From a virus, in the IMG/VR virus record IMGVR_UViG_3300030503_000026, positions 1 through 22,893 of that record: a DNA stretch of 22,893 nucleotides; one strand, given 5' to 3'. This document shows positions 22,508 through 22,893 of the stretch, in pieces; the first letter of the stretch is position 1; each line of letters begins with the position of its first letter. The position numbers and the translations under genes are program-made. Under the pieces are notes generated by a model that did no database searches, was not told the DNA's origin, and saw only the letters and a program-made list of their open reading frames with translations.

Positions 22508-22893
22508 TTCAATTCAAAGCAAGTTATCTAAAACAACTGAAACACTTCATTGGCTTCGGTGATATTCGGTATTACTTACGAGGCGTTCATATCGAACCAT
22601 ATTCTGAAGGCGGCGCGATACTAGTTGCTACTGATGGTCATTGCATGATGGTTGTTATCGATAAAGATGCGATAGTAACTGAGCCAAAGACATTTTACGT
22701 CAATCAGGATTTATTCAAGCACTGTTCAAGTGACGAAAATAAATGCTTGATTAACGAAGAAACTCAACGGCTTGAAATTGTCGGCGTGGCTGGCAACGAA
22801 TTATTTATTCAGCCAGGAAAATGTTTTGTCGAAGAAAATGAAAAAATTAAGTTTCCAGATTTCAGAAAAGTCATCCCTGATTTTGAATTACTG
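22504..22893 (+). CDS. Sliding-clamp-like (DnaN-type) phage protein, partial
   Basis: The frame starts at an ATG overlapping the ParB-like stop (ATGA) and is still open at the window edge, 130 codons. It begins MIQFKASYLKQLKHFIGFGD, then RYYLRGVHIEPYSEGGAILV, ATDGHCMMVVIDKDA and ends KFPDFRKVIPDFELL. The 'LRGVHIE..ILVATDGHxMxV' segment and the 'FPDFRKVIP' segment match the phage relatives of the DNA polymerase III beta subunit. These act as processivity clamps or modulators of replication. The remaining C-terminal domains lie outside the window. Confidence 0.7.
   Translation, partial: MIQFKASYLKQLKHFIGFGDIRYYLRGVHIEPYSEGGAILVATDGHCMMVVIDKDAIVTEPKTFYVNQDLFKHCSSDENKCLINEETQRLEIVGVAGNELFIQPGKCFVEENEKIKFPDFRKVIPDFELL

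Overview
This window looks like part of the genome of a tailed double-stranded DNA phage (Caudoviricetes) with a contractile tail. The host is probably a beta- or gammaproteobacterium. The evidence is a complete head-neck-tail gene series that includes a sheath-like protein next to a tube-like protein, a lambda-type NinG/DUF1367/O-like/DnaB block, Sigma70-like promoters and Shine-Dalgarno start sites. The DNA is AT-rich. No integrase or tRNA is visible in the window, so the host and lifestyle remain open.

Layout. Positions 1-13772 (minus strand) are the late structural region. Read from right to left it runs: small terminase, large terminase, portal, Mu F-like minor head protein, a Nudix/prohead-protease fusion with a probable nested scaffold, cement protein, major capsid, five head-completion, neck or tail-completion genes, sheath, tube, a tail chaperone with a programmed -1 frameshift, and the start of the tape measure, which is cut by the window edge. 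Positions 13847-15166 (minus) hold small accessory genes: two tiny membrane proteins, two conserved phage hypotheticals and a lipoprotein. Positions 15167-15921 have no credible gene. On the minus strand this gap is a densely hairpinned RNA of about 700 nt with a complete hammerhead ribozyme in its middle. Positions 15922-16539 (minus) encode a protein with a 9-residue tandem repeat.

Positions 16540-16775 are a divergent control region. It has a strong leftward promoter feeding the ribozyme RNA and, potentially, the late genes, and a strong rightward promoter feeding the early genes. Rightward (16776-22893) come an AP2-domain DNA-binding protein, DUF1367, NinG, a promoter-driven structured leader RNA with a terminator and a possible antiterminator pairing, a small protein, an O-like replication initiator with iterons inside its gene (probable origin), a DnaB-like helicase, a protein with 47 uninterrupted Cys-x-x triplets, a ParB-like protein and a sliding-clamp-like protein cut by the window end.

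The main item is the large minus-strand RNA with its embedded hammerhead. It sits between two genes in the leftward operon and in general style resembles the giant phage RNAs GOLLD and ROOL. I could not compare it with their covariance models. The other points of note are the tail chaperone frameshift, the nested scaffold start, the leader RNA switch, the origin iterons and two promoters that share an unusual spacer sequence.
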